In this document: positions 1-9,804 of the stretch, in pieces | How positions within the stretch are numbered: position 1 is the stretch's first letter | Layout of the letters: each line of letters begins with the position of its first letter | NCBI RefSeq assembly: GCF_005925345.1 | Contig: NZ_SSHJ01000013.1 | Span: forward strand, 1-64,000 | Source of the DNA: Pedobacter ureilyticus | GTDB taxonomy: Bacteria > Bacteroidota > Bacteroidia > Sphingobacteriales > Sphingobacteriaceae | Direction of reading: 5' to 3' | Length of the DNA stretch: 64,000 nucleotides | Notes under the pieces: generated by a model | Databases searched by the model: none | What the model was told of the DNA's origin: nothing | What the model saw: the letters and a program-made list of their open reading frames with translations, nothing else | Position numbers and translations under genes: made by a program

Positions 1-477
1 GCTCATACTTAGAATGTTCGCCGTGGTAAAAAGAAAACAAAAATATGTGGAAAACTATATAAAAGCAGCTTGATGGAAATATATTTTGAATTTAATTTGC
101 TTTTATCATAATCCTAGAATACGTTAAATAAGCTATTGTACAAAACCAAACCATTTTCGTACAAAAACGAACCTATTAATTGGTCATGTGTTTAGCTTTG
201 TTTTAGCCATTTAGAATAACCCGCTTTGTATGAAAATTAACCAATCAATAGCCATTGCTATTACCTCAATAATAACATGTCAAAATTTAAATTTTCTTTT
301 TTATAAGAGGAAAAACTGCTTGTAAAAGGCCAATTTACAAAATTGGGATTTTTTGTATGCATTCGTCAAAATTATAATGATGTGCTACAGTTTGTTCTAT
401 GAACTTCAGCCTTTGCTACGCTTGTGCTAAACTTTTGCCAAGATTTTAACCAAATAAATAACCATAAAATTAAATGT
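1..477. other. AT-rich stretch, no gene recognised
   Basis: No convincing reading frame is present before the first gene. A minus-strand ATG at 4-6 could begin a gene running off the left edge, but only two codons are visible. The octamer GTACAAAA occurs at about 137 and 159. I could not place a convincing TTTG/TAnnTTTG promoter for the gene starting at 478. Confidence 0.4.
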
Positions 478-2616
478 ATGAGAAACCTTTATTTAAAAAT
501 TTTAGTCGTATGCCTATTCGCAATAAGCGCTAATGCACAAACTACTTATTACGTAAAAACCGACGGTACTGCTGGGGCCGCTGCCACCAGTTGGAGCAAT
601 GCATCTAATAATTTGCAAGAAGTAATTAATGCAGCAATTGCTGGCGATAAAATTTTTGTGGCAGGCGGTACTTACCTGCCAAGTAACATTACTAATACCG
701 TAGGTACGGTAAGTAGCAGAGATTATGCTTTTGTGCTTAAAAATGGAGTGAGCGTTTTTGGTGGTTTTACAGGTACAGAGGCTAATGAAAACGAGCGTAC
801 AGCGGGTAACCTAACCGTTTTAAGTGGAGATTTAGCGGGTAATGATGTAGCAGAAACTACCGCAAATGCAACAAATTACATGACACTTAATAAAGCAGAA
901 AATGCTTACCATGTGGTATTGGCAATTGGTATAACTAATACTACAATTTTTGATGGCTTTACAATAACAAAAGGAGATGCTTCAGCAACTACAGCATCAA
1001 CCTTAACAATTAATGGAGAAATTATTGATAGAAGACTGGGAGGTGGTATGTATATTCTAAACTCTGGTGCCGATTTCGTGATTTCTAATGTTACCGCAAC
1101 CATTAATAGAGCCAATTTTGATACAGATGGTGCCGGTGGTGGCGGTGGTGGTTTTTATATCAATACAAGTAGCCCTACAATAAAAGATTGTGTAGTAACA
1201 AAAAATTACAGCACCCATGCAACACCAAAATCGGCAGGGGCTAATTATGGTTCTGGTATGTCTATCGTTTTAGCTAGTAGTCCAACAGTAACTAATACGG
1301 TTTTCTCAGAAAATTTTGGAGGTTCTGGTGGTGCTGTAGGTATAAATGGTGGTGCAACTAATGACTGTAGTCCAATATTTACAAATTGTACATTTAGGCT
1401 TAATAGGGGTAATACCAGGGCAGGAGCTGTAGATGTAAGATCAAGTACACCTGTGTTTACTGCCTGCCTATTCTCTGAAAATACTGCTATGGGGAGTGGC
1501 GGAGGAGGTGTTTACAATTATAGCGGTAGACCCTCGTTTTTGAATAACATTTTTCACAAAAATTATGCTTCTACTTCTAATGGAGCAGCCTATGGTTCTC
1601 AAAATGGAAATTATGGCGCTGTTTTTCGCAATAACACGTTTTTCGATAATAGAAATATTTATGGTAGCACGCTAAATTATAGTGCAGGTATATTCGCCGC
1701 GGCAGTAGGCGCTAGCTCAGATTATCCTGATAAAAAAACGTATTTATACAATAACCTGTTTTTTGGTAGCGTGGCACAATACAACAGTAATAAGAGCACT
1801 ATAGATTTTTTTATTATCGATCCTTTATTAATAGGGGCAATAAATCATAATCTCATTCAACAAACTGCGTATACAGAGAACGGTACAAATAATAAAACTA
1901 ACGTTAATCCTCTTTTTATTAATACCACGCTTGGGCACATGAGTTTTTTAGCGCCAGGTAATGCTAGTGCGGCCAAAGATGCTGGTGTAGATAGCGAGAA
2001 TAATACCTCACTTGATTTCAACGGGCGAGCTCGTAAAAATGGTACTATCGATATTGGTGCAGTAGAGTATTTCATGGTTTTACCGGTATCTTTTATCAGC
2101 TTTGCAGCAAAAGCAACTACAAATGGGGTACAACTTAACTGGAAGGTTACTTCGGAAATCAATCACAAACAGTACATTATTAGCCGCAGCGCAGATGGAG
2201 AAAACTACAGTTTGGTTACCAAGGTTAAAGGTTTGGAAAATACAATAGGGCCACAAAGTTACAGTATTACCGATCAATTAGCTGCCCAAGGTACTTACTA
2301 CTACCAACTACATCAAGAAGATTTAGATGGAACGATAAATTACTTAGCTACACAGGTAGTAAAAACAGGTTTTTCTACTCTTATTGCAAATGTTTATCCT
2401 AACCCAGCTAAAGATAAAGTAGCCATTGTACTAAAGCCTGGCGTTTATAACCAATACAGTTTGGCAGCAATGCAAGGAAATGTATTGTTAAATGGTAAGA
2501 TTAGTAATAAAGACGAGCTTATTAATCTTAATTTATCCAACCTGTCTTCCGGCATATATATTATAAAGTTAGATGGAGCAAACGGTAGTACAGCTTTAAG
2601 AGTGATAAAAATTTAG
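478..2616 (+). CDS. Secreted right-handed beta-helix protein with T9SS sorting domain
   Basis: The 712-residue product starts at the ATG at 478, which puts a clean signal peptide first (residues 1-20, ending SANA-Q); an upstream TTG/ATG extension would bury it. Residues ~25-520 are rich in Gly, Asn, Thr and Ser with repeated N-x-F/TF-x-N motifs typical of parallel beta-helix (choice-of-anchor Q type) surface proteins. The last ~80 residues contain NVYPNPAKDKV and end in a Leu/Ile-rich strand, as in type A sorting domains of the type IX secretion system. It is therefore probably secreted or surface-anchored through T9SS. The substrate or adhesion role is unknown. It stands alone and ends before a strong terminator. 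Confidence 0.85.
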   Translation: MRNLYLKILVVCLFAISANAQTTYYVKTDGTAGAAATSWSNASNNLQEVINAAIAGDKIFVAGGTYLPSNITNTVGTVSSRDYAFVLKNGVSVFGGFTGTEANENERTAGNLTVLSGDLAGNDVAETTANATNYMTLNKAENAYHVVLAIGITNTTIFDGFTITKGDASATTASTLTINGEIIDRRLGGGMYILNSGADFVISNVTATINRANFDTDGAGGGGGGFYINTSSPTIKDCVVTKNYSTHATPKSAGANYGSGMSIVLASSPTVTNTVFSENFGGSGGAVGINGGATNDCSPIFTNCTFRLNRGNTRAGAVDVRSSTPVFTACLFSENTAMGSGGGGVYNYSGRPSFLNNIFHKNYASTSNGAAYGSQNGNYGAVFRNNTFFDNRNIYGSTLNYSAGIFAAAVGASSDYPDKKTYLYNNLFFGSVAQYNSNKSTIDFFIIDPLLIGAINHNLIQQTAYTENGTNNKTNVNPLFINTTLGHMSFLAPGNASAAKDAGVDSENNTSLDFNGRARKNGTIDIGAVEYFMVLPVSFISFAAKATTNGVQLNWKVTSEINHKQYIISRSADGENYSLVTKVKGLENTIGPQSYSITDQLAAQGTYYYQLHQEDLDGTINYLATQVVKTGFSTLIANVYPNPAKDKVAIVLKPGVYNQYSLAAMQGNVLLNGKISNKDELINLNLSNLSSGIYIIKLDGANGSTALRVIKI

Positions 2617-2643
2617 CTATTGGATCAATTTCCTTTATCTATA

Positions 2644-2678
2644 CCTCGTAGGTTTTTTAAATTTACGAGGTTTTTTTT
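2644..2678 (+). terminator. Rho-independent terminator
   Basis: Inverted repeat CCTCGTA / TACGAGG (2644-2650 and 2664-2670) followed by eight T. It lies 27 bases after the stop codon of the beta-helix gene. The remaining bases up to 2928 hold no supported gene. Confidence 0.85.
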
Positions 2679-2928
2679 ATGATTAAAATTTTCGATACTT
2701 TAAAAGGTTAGACATGAAATAAAATAACCACTTTGTCCGTTTATTTAGGTTTCGATTTTTATAAGTGTATAGCAAAGTACACACTTTTTTTGTTTTAATT
2801 ATTTTAAAATACATTTCAAGTGTTTGTAAATCAGTTGTTTTTGTGTTTTGTAACAATGATGATATTGACTTTGGTACGTCTATTGACAATCTGTAAGCAT
2901 TAAACAGATACTTATTAAAGTTAATATT

Positions 2929-4251
2929 ATGAAACTAAATTTCTTAAAAATTTTCCCAGTTGCAATAGCTGGTCTAATGATTGGTAACCATGCCGAAGCT
3001 CAAGAGACAATGGGCATGAAACCATCTTTTAAAACTTGGTCTATCGGATTAAACGGAGGTGCGTTAACAGGTGTTTCGCCATTGGGCGGACAAAACGACT
3101 TCTCAAATTGGAAATCTAGCTTAGGCTATGGTTTGTATATCAAAAAACAAATTACTCCAGGTTTTGCATTACGTTTAGATGGAGTTAGAGGCAAAGTAAA
3201 GGGAGATAACAGCGAGCCATTTAACGACGGAACCGTAATGGCTAGTCCAGTTGCATCTTATGAAACCGATTTGAGATATTCGGCAAGTTTAAGTGCACAG
3301 GTAAACATGATTAACTGGAGCATGTTTAGCCAAAGTAACAATGCTCAATTGTACGCCTTAGCCGGAGGTGGTTTAGTAAACTACAAAACAACGATGGTAC
3401 CTACAGGATCTACTACTGAGATAACTGGTGATGCAGTTAACAAATTTGTAGTGCCAGTTGGCGTGGGTGCTAAATTTCGTTTATCTGAAGGTGTAAATTT
3501 TGATTTGGGTTGGACAATCAACTTTGTTGATGGCGATGAGTTTGATGGCTACGCCGCTAGAGGTAATAACGATAAATACAACTATGCTTACGCTGGTTTA
3601 GAGTTTGCTTTAGGTGGTGGAAAACAATTAGCTTTCTACAGCCCAGTTGCAGCAACTTATCAGGAAGCTTTAGCCGCAAAAAACACCGCTAACGCGTTAA
3701 AATCTGATTTAGATGCTCAAAAAGCAGAAAACGCTAAACTGCGTACTGAAATGAGCGACCTATTGAAAGATAGCGATGGCGATGGTGTAGCTGATAAATT
3801 AGATAAATGCCCTAACACACCAAAAGGTACTGTTGTAGATGGTGCTGGATGTCCTTTAAAAGTTCCGGCCCCGCAGGTTACTGAGAGAGTAATTGTTACC
3901 GAGGCAGATCGTAAAGTAGTGAAAGATGCGATTTCTAATTTAGAGTTCGATTTAGGTAAAGCGACTATCCGTTCTAAATCTTACGAAACCTTAAACAGAG
4001 TAGCTGCTTTATTGGTTGAGAAAAACTTTAGCTTAAAATTAGCTGGTCACACCGATATCACAGGTTCTAGAGAATTAAACCTACGTTTGTCTAAAGAGAG
4101 AGCAGAAGCGGTAAAAGCTTACTTGGTATCTCAAGGTGCTAACGCTTCTAGAATTGAGGCAACAGGTTATGGTCCAGACCAACCAATTGCGTCTAACAAA
4201 ACGGCTGAAGGTCGTCAACAAAACAGAAGGGTAGAGTTTACTCTTTACTAA
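2929..4251 (+). CDS. OmpA family outer-membrane protein
   Basis: 440 residues. Residues 1-24 form a signal peptide ending HAEA-Q. Residues ~35-235 look like an eight-stranded beta-barrel (alternating aromatic strands, GGGKQLAFYSP at the end). A short helical stretch follows (~240-270). A thrombospondin type-3 calcium motif (DSDGDGVADKLDKCP, ~280) leads to the C-terminal OmpA/MotB peptidoglycan-binding domain (~335-440), with LEFDLGKATI, GHTDITGSRELN and the closing NRRVEF. The protein should span the outer membrane and anchor it to peptidoglycan. It is monocistronic, between terminators on both sides. Confidence 0.93.
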   Translation: MKLNFLKIFPVAIAGLMIGNHAEAQETMGMKPSFKTWSIGLNGGALTGVSPLGGQNDFSNWKSSLGYGLYIKKQITPGFALRLDGVRGKVKGDNSEPFNDGTVMASPVASYETDLRYSASLSAQVNMINWSMFSQSNNAQLYALAGGGLVNYKTTMVPTGSTTEITGDAVNKFVVPVGVGAKFRLSEGVNFDLGWTINFVDGDEFDGYAARGNNDKYNYAYAGLEFALGGGKQLAFYSPVAATYQEALAAKNTANALKSDLDAQKAENAKLRTEMSDLLKDSDGDGVADKLDKCPNTPKGTVVDGAGCPLKVPAPQVTERVIVTEADRKVVKDAISNLEFDLGKATIRSKSYETLNRVAALLVEKNFSLKLAGHTDITGSRELNLRLSKERAEAVKAYLVSQGANASRIEATGYGPDQPIASNKTAEGRQQNRRVEFTLY

Positions 4252-4266
4252 GCTGTACATCATATA

Positions 4267-4310
4267 TGAAACAGGAACGGCCCCGAATTTTCGGGGCCGT
4301 TCCTGTTTCA
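4267..4310. terminator. Bidirectional 20-bp hairpin between convergent genes
   Basis: A perfect 20-bp inverted repeat (4267-4286 / 4291-4310) with the loop ATTT lies between the OmpA-like gene and the minus-strand lipoprotein gene. It has no long T tract, but its length and position suit a shared transcription end. Confidence 0.75.
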
Positions 4311-4313
4311 TAG

Positions 4314-4787
4314 CTATTTACATTCGGTTAAGGAAAAATCAAATTTTCCTTTTTCAAAATTGATGGGTTTTCCTTTTACAAAGTAAGATCTGCCTAAGGT
4401 GGTTTCGATTACGCCAACTCCCATTTTTAGGTTACTTCCGGTTTTTAAGAAAGCTAAGGGATTAGAAAATTCATTACTTCCCTCTCCAACTTTAAAACTG
4501 TAATCTACATAAAGTGTATCGCCTTTAAATTCTCCTCGTACAATTCCCTCGTTTTTTGGTTTGTGTGCATAGCGGATTACCAAATCTCCTTCTACTTTAG
4601 TGCTATCCGTAATTTTAAGCTTTAGCAGCGCACTGTCGCCTTCAAAAGCAGAAGTGTAACATTGTGTAATGGTATCAACAACGTTGGCCTTATCGTTTGC
4701 CGATTGGTTACTGCCGCTTTGGCTACAACTGTATGCTAAAGGAAGTGCTAAAAATGCACACGCTAAGTGTTTAAGTTTCATGTTCAT
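4314..4787 (-). CDS. Small lipoprotein of unknown function
   Basis: 157 residues from the ATG at 4787 (a second in-frame ATG is at 4781). I chose this start because it puts the hydrophobic signal directly at the N terminus, ending in lipobox LAYSC; a longer open frame upstream encodes an unlikely leader. The mature part is polar and beta-rich (DLVIRYAHKPKNEGI, RGEFKGDTLYVDYSF), as in small Bacteroidota lipoproteins that sit in the outer membrane. I do not recognise a family. It may be transcribed on its own, since a terminator separates it from the upstream symporter gene. Confidence 0.75.
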   Translation of the reverse strand: MNMKLKHLACAFLALPLAYSCSQSGSNQSANDKANVVDTITQCYTSAFEGDSALLKLKITDSTKVEGDLVIRYAHKPKNEGIVRGEFKGDTLYVDYSFKVGEGSNEFSNPLAFLKTGSNLKMGVGVIETTLGRSYFVKGKPINFEKGKFDFSLTECK

Positions 4788-4901
4788 CGTTTTTATGGTT
4801 AATACATTAATATAATTTTCTCTCTTGTTAAGAGAGATAGCATAAGTTACGAATATTAACTTTTGTTTGGTAAACAGATGAAATAGCAAAGACATTTCCA
4901 T

Positions 4902-4932
4902 AAAAAAAAGCATCCAAATTTTGAATGCTTTT
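4902..4932 (-). terminator. Terminator of the xylose operon
   Basis: On the minus strand AAAAGCATTCAAA and TTTGGATGC pair with one mismatch and run into eight T. It lies 20 bases after the stop codon of the symporter gene. Confidence 0.8.
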
Positions 4933-4951
4933 ACAGGTGATGATAAATGAT

Positions 4952-6640
4952 TTACCAATAGACAGTATAAAGTGCAACGATAATTCCGATAATTAATAGT
5001 GCGCCTACAGCAAATTTAGAGTCGGTTCTGAACATCTTGGTGTCTACCTCTAATCCATTTGGCACAACACCTCGTCTGTTTTCGAGTACGCTGATGATGT
5101 ACATGCCCAATACCGCAAATAAGAACACAAATCCCATTCTATCTAAAAATGGAATTTCGTAAAGTAGGCTACCGTCTTTTTGCAGTACTTGTTTAGAAAA
5201 TCCCATTGGACTTAAGAAAGCTAAGTTGGCAAATTGTGGCAGTACCTTAAAGAATACCGATAAAGCAAAACCTCCGATTGTAGCAAATAAAGCTGCATTG
5301 CTAGTGGTTTTTTTCCAAAAGAAGCCTAAGATAAACATGGCGAAGATACCGGGAGATACGAAACCTGTGTATTCTTGAATAAACTCAAACCCGCCTTTTT
5401 TATCTATACCCAAAAATGGCGCAATAAGCACTGCCACTAACATAGACAATACGATGGTTGCCCTTCCAACCCAAACTTGCTTCTTCTCGTCAGCCTCTGG
5501 GTTGATTCGCTTTTTGTAGATATCTAAAGTGAAAATCGTAGCGATACTATTGGCTTTTCCGGCCAAAGAAGCTACCACTGCTGCGGTAAGGGCAGCAAAA
5601 GAAAGTCCTTTTAAACCAGAAGGCAGTAAGTTTAGCAATACTGGGTAAGCCTTGTCTTGTACCAATTCTCCATTCACCATCATCTCTTGTTGGAAATAGC
5701 CATTTTGATAAAGTACATACGCTGCAATACCCGGTAGTACTACAATAACAGGCATTAATATCTTAAGAAAGGCCGCAAACAGAATTCCTCTACGAGCCGT
5801 TGTTAAATCAGCGCCTAAAGCCCTTTGCGTAATGTATTGATTACATCCCCAGTAATTCAAGTTTACGATCCACATACCACCAAAGAGCACGGTTAACCCA
5901 GGTAAGCTGATGTAATGAGGATTATCCTGCTTCAAAATCATGTGAAAATGGCTGTCGGCCTGCTGCGTAATATACTTGAAACCTGCTACTGCACCTTCAG
6001 TACCAAAGTGTTTGGCTACCAAATCAAGTGCTAAGTAGGTGGTTGCTAATCCTCCCAAAATCAAAAAGAAAACTTGAATTACATCGGTAAAACCGATTAC
6101 TTTCATACCTCCCAACGTGATGATTACCGCAAACACCGCTAAAAATATCATACAAGCGGTTAAACTAATGCCAGATATGCTGCTGATTGCCAAAGCGCCC
6201 AGAAATAGGATTGAAGTAAGGTTAACCACTACGTATAATAATAGCCAAAAAACGGCCATAATCATGGCTACTGTGCCGTTATACCGCTGGTGTAGAAACT
6301 GCGGCATGGTGTAAATCTTGTTTTTTAGGTACACCGGAATGAAGAATACAGCAACGACAATTAGGGTAGCTGCGGCCATCCACTCGTAGGTTGCAATAGC
6401 AAGCCCCATGGTAAAGCCATTGCCACTCATCCCTATAAATTGCTCGGCAGAAATGTTGGAAGCAATTAACGATGCTCCAATAGCCCACCAGGTAAGCGAG
6501 CCCTCGGCCAGGAAATAGTCTTTTGAGTCTGCCGCTTTCGATTTCTTTCTATTGTAGATATATACGCCGTAAGCGGCTACAATTACAAAATAGACAAGGA
6601 ACACAATATAGTCCTTTATGTCTAGTACATTACTGTTCAT
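4952..6640 (-). CDS. Sodium/solute symporter (SSS family), probable xylose transporter
   Basis: 562 residues with about 14 hydrophobic helices and SSS signatures near the N terminus (DYFLAEGSLTWWAIGASLIASN, followed by SAEQFIGMSG) and in the middle (LKGLSFAALTAAVVASLAGKANS). The length and motifs match SGLT/VPASP-like sugar:Na+ symporters. It is the last gene of a minus-strand run xylB-xylA-symporter (126 bases after xylA), which is why I infer xylose as the substrate; the sequence alone does not fix the sugar. An inner-membrane location is expected. Confidence 0.88.
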   Translation of the reverse strand: MNSNVLDIKDYIVFLVYFVIVAAYGVYIYNRKKSKAADSKDYFLAEGSLTWWAIGASLIASNISAEQFIGMSGNGFTMGLAIATYEWMAAATLIVVAVFFIPVYLKNKIYTMPQFLHQRYNGTVAMIMAVFWLLLYVVVNLTSILFLGALAISSISGISLTACMIFLAVFAVIITLGGMKVIGFTDVIQVFFLILGGLATTYLALDLVAKHFGTEGAVAGFKYITQQADSHFHMILKQDNPHYISLPGLTVLFGGMWIVNLNYWGCNQYITQRALGADLTTARRGILFAAFLKILMPVIVVLPGIAAYVLYQNGYFQQEMMVNGELVQDKAYPVLLNLLPSGLKGLSFAALTAAVVASLAGKANSIATIFTLDIYKKRINPEADEKKQVWVGRATIVLSMLVAVLIAPFLGIDKKGGFEFIQEYTGFVSPGIFAMFILGFFWKKTTSNAALFATIGGFALSVFFKVLPQFANLAFLSPMGFSKQVLQKDGSLLYEIPFLDRMGFVFLFAVLGMYIISVLENRRGVVPNGLEVDTKMFRTDSKFAVGALLIIGIIVALYTVYW

Positions 6641-6766
6641 TTAGCTTTGGTTTATTTGAGGTTAGGTTGTTTGTTAACAATCAAATGTATTGTTCGTTAA
6701 TTATAAAAACAATAGTTAGCGTGTTAAAAGTACACTTAGCAATATGCTAAGTGTACACAATGGAAA

Positions 6767-8098
6767 TTAAATGTATCTGTTAATTAAGTTTTCGATGTAT
6801 TCTTGTCTGCCGCTTCTTACTTCTGGTTCTCCGTTTTCAGCTGCATAGTTTCTCAAATCTTCTAAGGTTAGATTTCCTTTTTCAAATTCAGCGCCTTTGC
6901 CACTGTCGAATGACGCATAGCGATCTGCTCTTATTTTTTGATAATCCGATTTTTGAAGGATATGATCTGCGGTAACTAATGCCCTAGCAAATAAGTCCAT
7001 ACCACCGATGTGTGCATAAAATAAATCTTGTTGATCGGTAGAGTTTCTGCGGATTTTGGCATCGAAGTTCACACCTCCGCCCTGCAGGCCTCCACCTTCT
7101 AAAATAATCAGCATGGCTTCGGTAAGTTCGTTAATGTCGTTAGGGAACTGATCGGTATCCCAGCCATTTTGATAGTCGCCACGGTTGGCGTCGATAGAAC
7201 CTAACAAACCATTGTCAACAGCTACTTGTAGCTCGTGTTGGAAAGTATGGCCGGCCAAAGTTGCGTGGTTCACTTCTAGGTTCAATTTAAAATCTTGCAA
7301 TAAATCATACTGTTGCAAGAAAGATTTTACGGTTGCCGCATCGTAATCGTATTGATGTTTTGATGGTTCACAAGGTTTAGGCTCAATAAAGAAGGTGCCT
7401 TTAAAGCCGTTTTTGCGAGCGTAGTCTTTAGCTGTATGTAAGAATTTGGCCAAATGTTCTTGTTCGCGTTTCATGTTGGTGTTTAGCAAACTCATGTAAC
7501 CTTCTCTACCGCCCCAAAAAACGTAATTTTCGCCGCCTAAAGCAATGGTTGCATCTAAAGCCGCTTTCACTTGTGCACCACCGTGTGCTAAAACGTGGAA
7601 ATCAGGGTTGGTTGCCGCACCGTTCATGTAACGTTGGTGGCTAAACAGGTTTGCGGTTCCCCAAAGTAATTTCACACCACTTTCTGCCTGTTTTTGTTTG
7701 GCATAATCAACAATTGCCTGCAGGCGACGCTCATTTTCCGCAACGTTATCCGTGTAGTCAACCAAATCCACATCGTGGAAACAATAATAAGGTAATTGCA
7801 TTTTGGTAATGAACTCAAAAGCAGCATCCATTTTATCTTTTGCACGCTCTATTGCATCCGCTTTTACATCCCAAGGGAAAATATGTGTGGCTCCACCGAA
7901 AGGATCTGCTCCGTTACCATTAAACGAATGCCAGTACGCACAAGCAAATTTAAAATGCTCGTTCATGGTTTTGCCTGCTACAACCTTGTTGGCATCGTAC
8001 CATCTAAAAGCAAGTGGGTTATGGCTTTCTAAACCTTCGTACTGGATTTGGTCTATACCACTAAAAAATTCTTTTTCTCCTTTAACTACTTTTGTCAT
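6767..8098 (-). CDS. xylA: Xylose isomerase
   Basis: 443 residues, the usual length of class II xylose isomerases. It converts D-xylose to D-xylulose in the cytoplasm. Visible signatures are the active-site segment [11 protein letters not shown], the metal-binding [30 protein letters not shown] and the closing metal site [20 protein letters not shown]. It lies between xylB (113 bases upstream) and the symporter, forming a complete uptake-isomerisation-phosphorylation set. The intergenic gap towards xylB holds quasi-repeats of GTTGATGG but no clear promoter. Confidence 0.97.
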   Translation of the reverse strand: MTKVVKGEKEFFSGIDQIQYEGLESHNPLAFRWYDANKVVAGKTMNEHFKFACAYWHSFNGNGADPFGGATHIFPWDVKADAIERAKDKMDAAFEFITKMQLPYYCFHDVDLVDYTDNVAENERRLQAIVDYAKQKQAESGVKLLWGTANLFSHQRYMNGAATNPDFHVLAHGGAQVKAALDATIALGGENYVFWGGREGYMSLLNTNMKREQEHLAKFLHTAKDYARKNGFKGTFFIEPKPCEPSKHQYDYDAATVKSFLQQYDLLQDFKLNLEVNHATLAGHTFQHELQVAVDNGLLGSIDANRGDYQNGWDTDQFPNDINELTEAMLIILEGGGLQGGGVNFDAKIRRNSTDQQDLFYAHIGGMDLFARALVTADHILQKSDYQKIRADRYASFDSGKGAEFEKGNLTLEDLRNYAAENGEPEVRSGRQEYIENLINRYI

Positions 8099-8211
8099 TG
8101 TTTTTGTTTTTTGATTTGGCTGATGGGTTTTGGTTGATAGTTGATGGATTATGGTTTATCATTTTTACGGCCTGATTACAACAATCCGCGACTAACTATT
8201 TCTCCCACTCC

Positions 8212-9693
8212 TCAGCGCTCTAATTGTCTAACTAATATTTCTTTCCAGTCTTGATAGATTGGTTCGTATGCTTGGGTGTTTTTTGGTTCGATGTTTTTCA
8301 ATACCTGATGATTGGTAAATGCTTCCGATGCACTGCTGAAAATTCCAGCGCCAACGCCCGCACCTAGTGCCGCTCCAACGCTACCGTCGTTATCATATAG
8401 TTCTACGGGCACGTTGGTTACATCAACAAAGGTTTGTGCAAATAAATCGCTTAAGAACAGATTGGCTTTGCCGGCTCTAATTACCTTTGGCTGCATTTGG
8501 TTTTCACGCATGATGTCTAATCCGTACCTAAACGCGAACGCGATACTTTCTTGCACAGCTCTAAAAATATGCGATTGCTCATGGGCGTTCAGGTCAATGC
8601 CGATAAACTGTGCACCTGTGTACTTGTTGTTCAACATTCGCTCGGCACCGTTGCCAAAAGGTAGTGCTTTTAAAGATTTACTGCCAATGGGAGCCTTTGC
8701 CGCAATATGGTTTAACTCTTGGTAACTTAAATGAGGAGCTAAAGTATGCTTGGCCCAACGATACATGCTACCTGTACCATTGATACAGAGTAACACGCCG
8801 GTTCTTGTTTCTGCTTCACTGTAATTTACATGGGCAAAAGTGTTTACCCTCGATTGTTTGTCGTAAGTTAGTTGGTCGCTTACGCCATAAATTACACCCG
8901 AAGTGCCAGCGGTTGCAGCTACTTCTCCGGGTTGTAGTACGTTTAAAGATAATGCATTGTTGGGCTGGTCGCCTGCTTTGTAAGCTACAGGAATGCCTGC
9001 TGTTAACCCCAATAAGTTAGCAATGCCTTCTTTAACTTGTCCGTGACTAGAGAATAATGGCCGAATTTCTGGAATTACATGGCTGTCTAAACCGTAATGT
9101 TTCAAAACCTCTTCGGAGATTTGGTTTTGTTGGAAATCCCAAAACACACCTTCGGATAATGCAGAAATGCTGGTGGTAATTTCTCCAGTGAGCTTCATGG
9201 CTATAAAATCTCCTGGCAGCATGATTTTATCTATTTTACCATAGATTTCTGGTTCATTCGCTTTCACCCACGCTAATTTGGATGCCGTAAAGTTTCCTGG
9301 TGAATTGAGCAGCGTAGCAAGTGACTTTTCGTGTCCAATGCTATCGAAAGCCCGATTTCCAAGCTCAACTGCTCGGCTATCACACCAAATGATCGAATCT
9401 CTTAATACTTCCTGATTTTGATCTACTACCACTAATCCATGCATTTGATAACCAATACCAATGGCTTTGATTTCCTTTGGATTAAAAAGTTGTAGCGCAT
9501 TTAGCTTAAGTATAGCTTGCTGGGTATTATGCCACCAGTCTAATGGAGATTGTTCTGCCCAGCCAGGAGCCAAAGATTTAATGGCTGTTTCTTCTTCTGG
9601 ATATTGAACAGTAGCTACACTTTTTTGGGTGGCGGCATCTACCACTGCGACTTTTATGGAAGAGGTACCTATATCAATGCCTAATAAATACAT
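8212..9693 (-). CDS. xylB: Xylulokinase
   Basis: 493 residues of the FGGY carbohydrate kinase family. It phosphorylates D-xylulose to xylulose 5-phosphate for the pentose phosphate pathway. The N-terminal phosphate loop GIDIGTSSIKVAVVD, the substrate loop GYQMHGLVVVDQ and the C-terminal ATPase region GSVGAALGAGVGAG are present. It is the first gene of the xylB-xylA-symporter run and starts 24 bases from a LacI-type operator. Confidence 0.95.
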   Translation of the reverse strand: MYLLGIDIGTSSIKVAVVDAATQKSVATVQYPEEETAIKSLAPGWAEQSPLDWWHNTQQAILKLNALQLFNPKEIKAIGIGYQMHGLVVVDQNQEVLRDSIIWCDSRAVELGNRAFDSIGHEKSLATLLNSPGNFTASKLAWVKANEPEIYGKIDKIMLPGDFIAMKLTGEITTSISALSEGVFWDFQQNQISEEVLKHYGLDSHVIPEIRPLFSSHGQVKEGIANLLGLTAGIPVAYKAGDQPNNALSLNVLQPGEVAATAGTSGVIYGVSDQLTYDKQSRVNTFAHVNYSEAETRTGVLLCINGTGSMYRWAKHTLAPHLSYQELNHIAAKAPIGSKSLKALPFGNGAERMLNNKYTGAQFIGIDLNAHEQSHIFRAVQESIAFAFRYGLDIMRENQMQPKVIRAGKANLFLSDLFAQTFVDVTNVPVELYDNDGSVGAALGAGVGAGIFSSASEAFTNHQVLKNIEPKNTQAYEPIYQDWKEILVRQLER

Positions 9694-9716
9694 GTTGATG
9701 TGAATTTTATATTTGG

Positions 9717-9738
9717 TTTATGCAAACGGTTGCATAAA
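9717..9738. promoter_or_regulatory. LacI-type operator upstream of xylB
   Basis: A perfect inverted repeat of 9-bp arms around a 4-base centre, core ATGCAAACGGTTGCAT, the form bound by LacI-family proteins. It overlaps the downstream edge of the xylB -7 box and the predicted transcription start, so binding should block initiation. The adjacent lacI-family gene is the obvious candidate for the bound protein. Confidence 0.8.
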
Positions 9739-9765
9739 GATAGTTGTTAAATCAATAATGTCAAA
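9735..9765 (-). promoter_or_regulatory. xylB promoter (Bacteroidota type)
   Basis: On the minus strand TTTG (9762-9765), a 19-base spacer, then TATCTTTA (9735-9742), matching 7 of 8 positions of TTTG-N19-TAnnTTTG. The predicted start of transcription is about 35-40 bases before the xylB ATG. Confidence 0.75.
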
Positions 9766-9804
9766 TATTTTAATTTTTTTTTTGAGTAAAGTACTTGTTT
9801 ATGG

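Noticed and set aside
1..6. Minus-strand gene start at the left edge
   Set aside because: Only two codons visible; cannot be supported.
2683..2889. 68-codon minus-strand frame upstream of the OmpA-like gene
   Set aside because: Low complexity, no family signal, overlaps the promoter area of the plus-strand gene.
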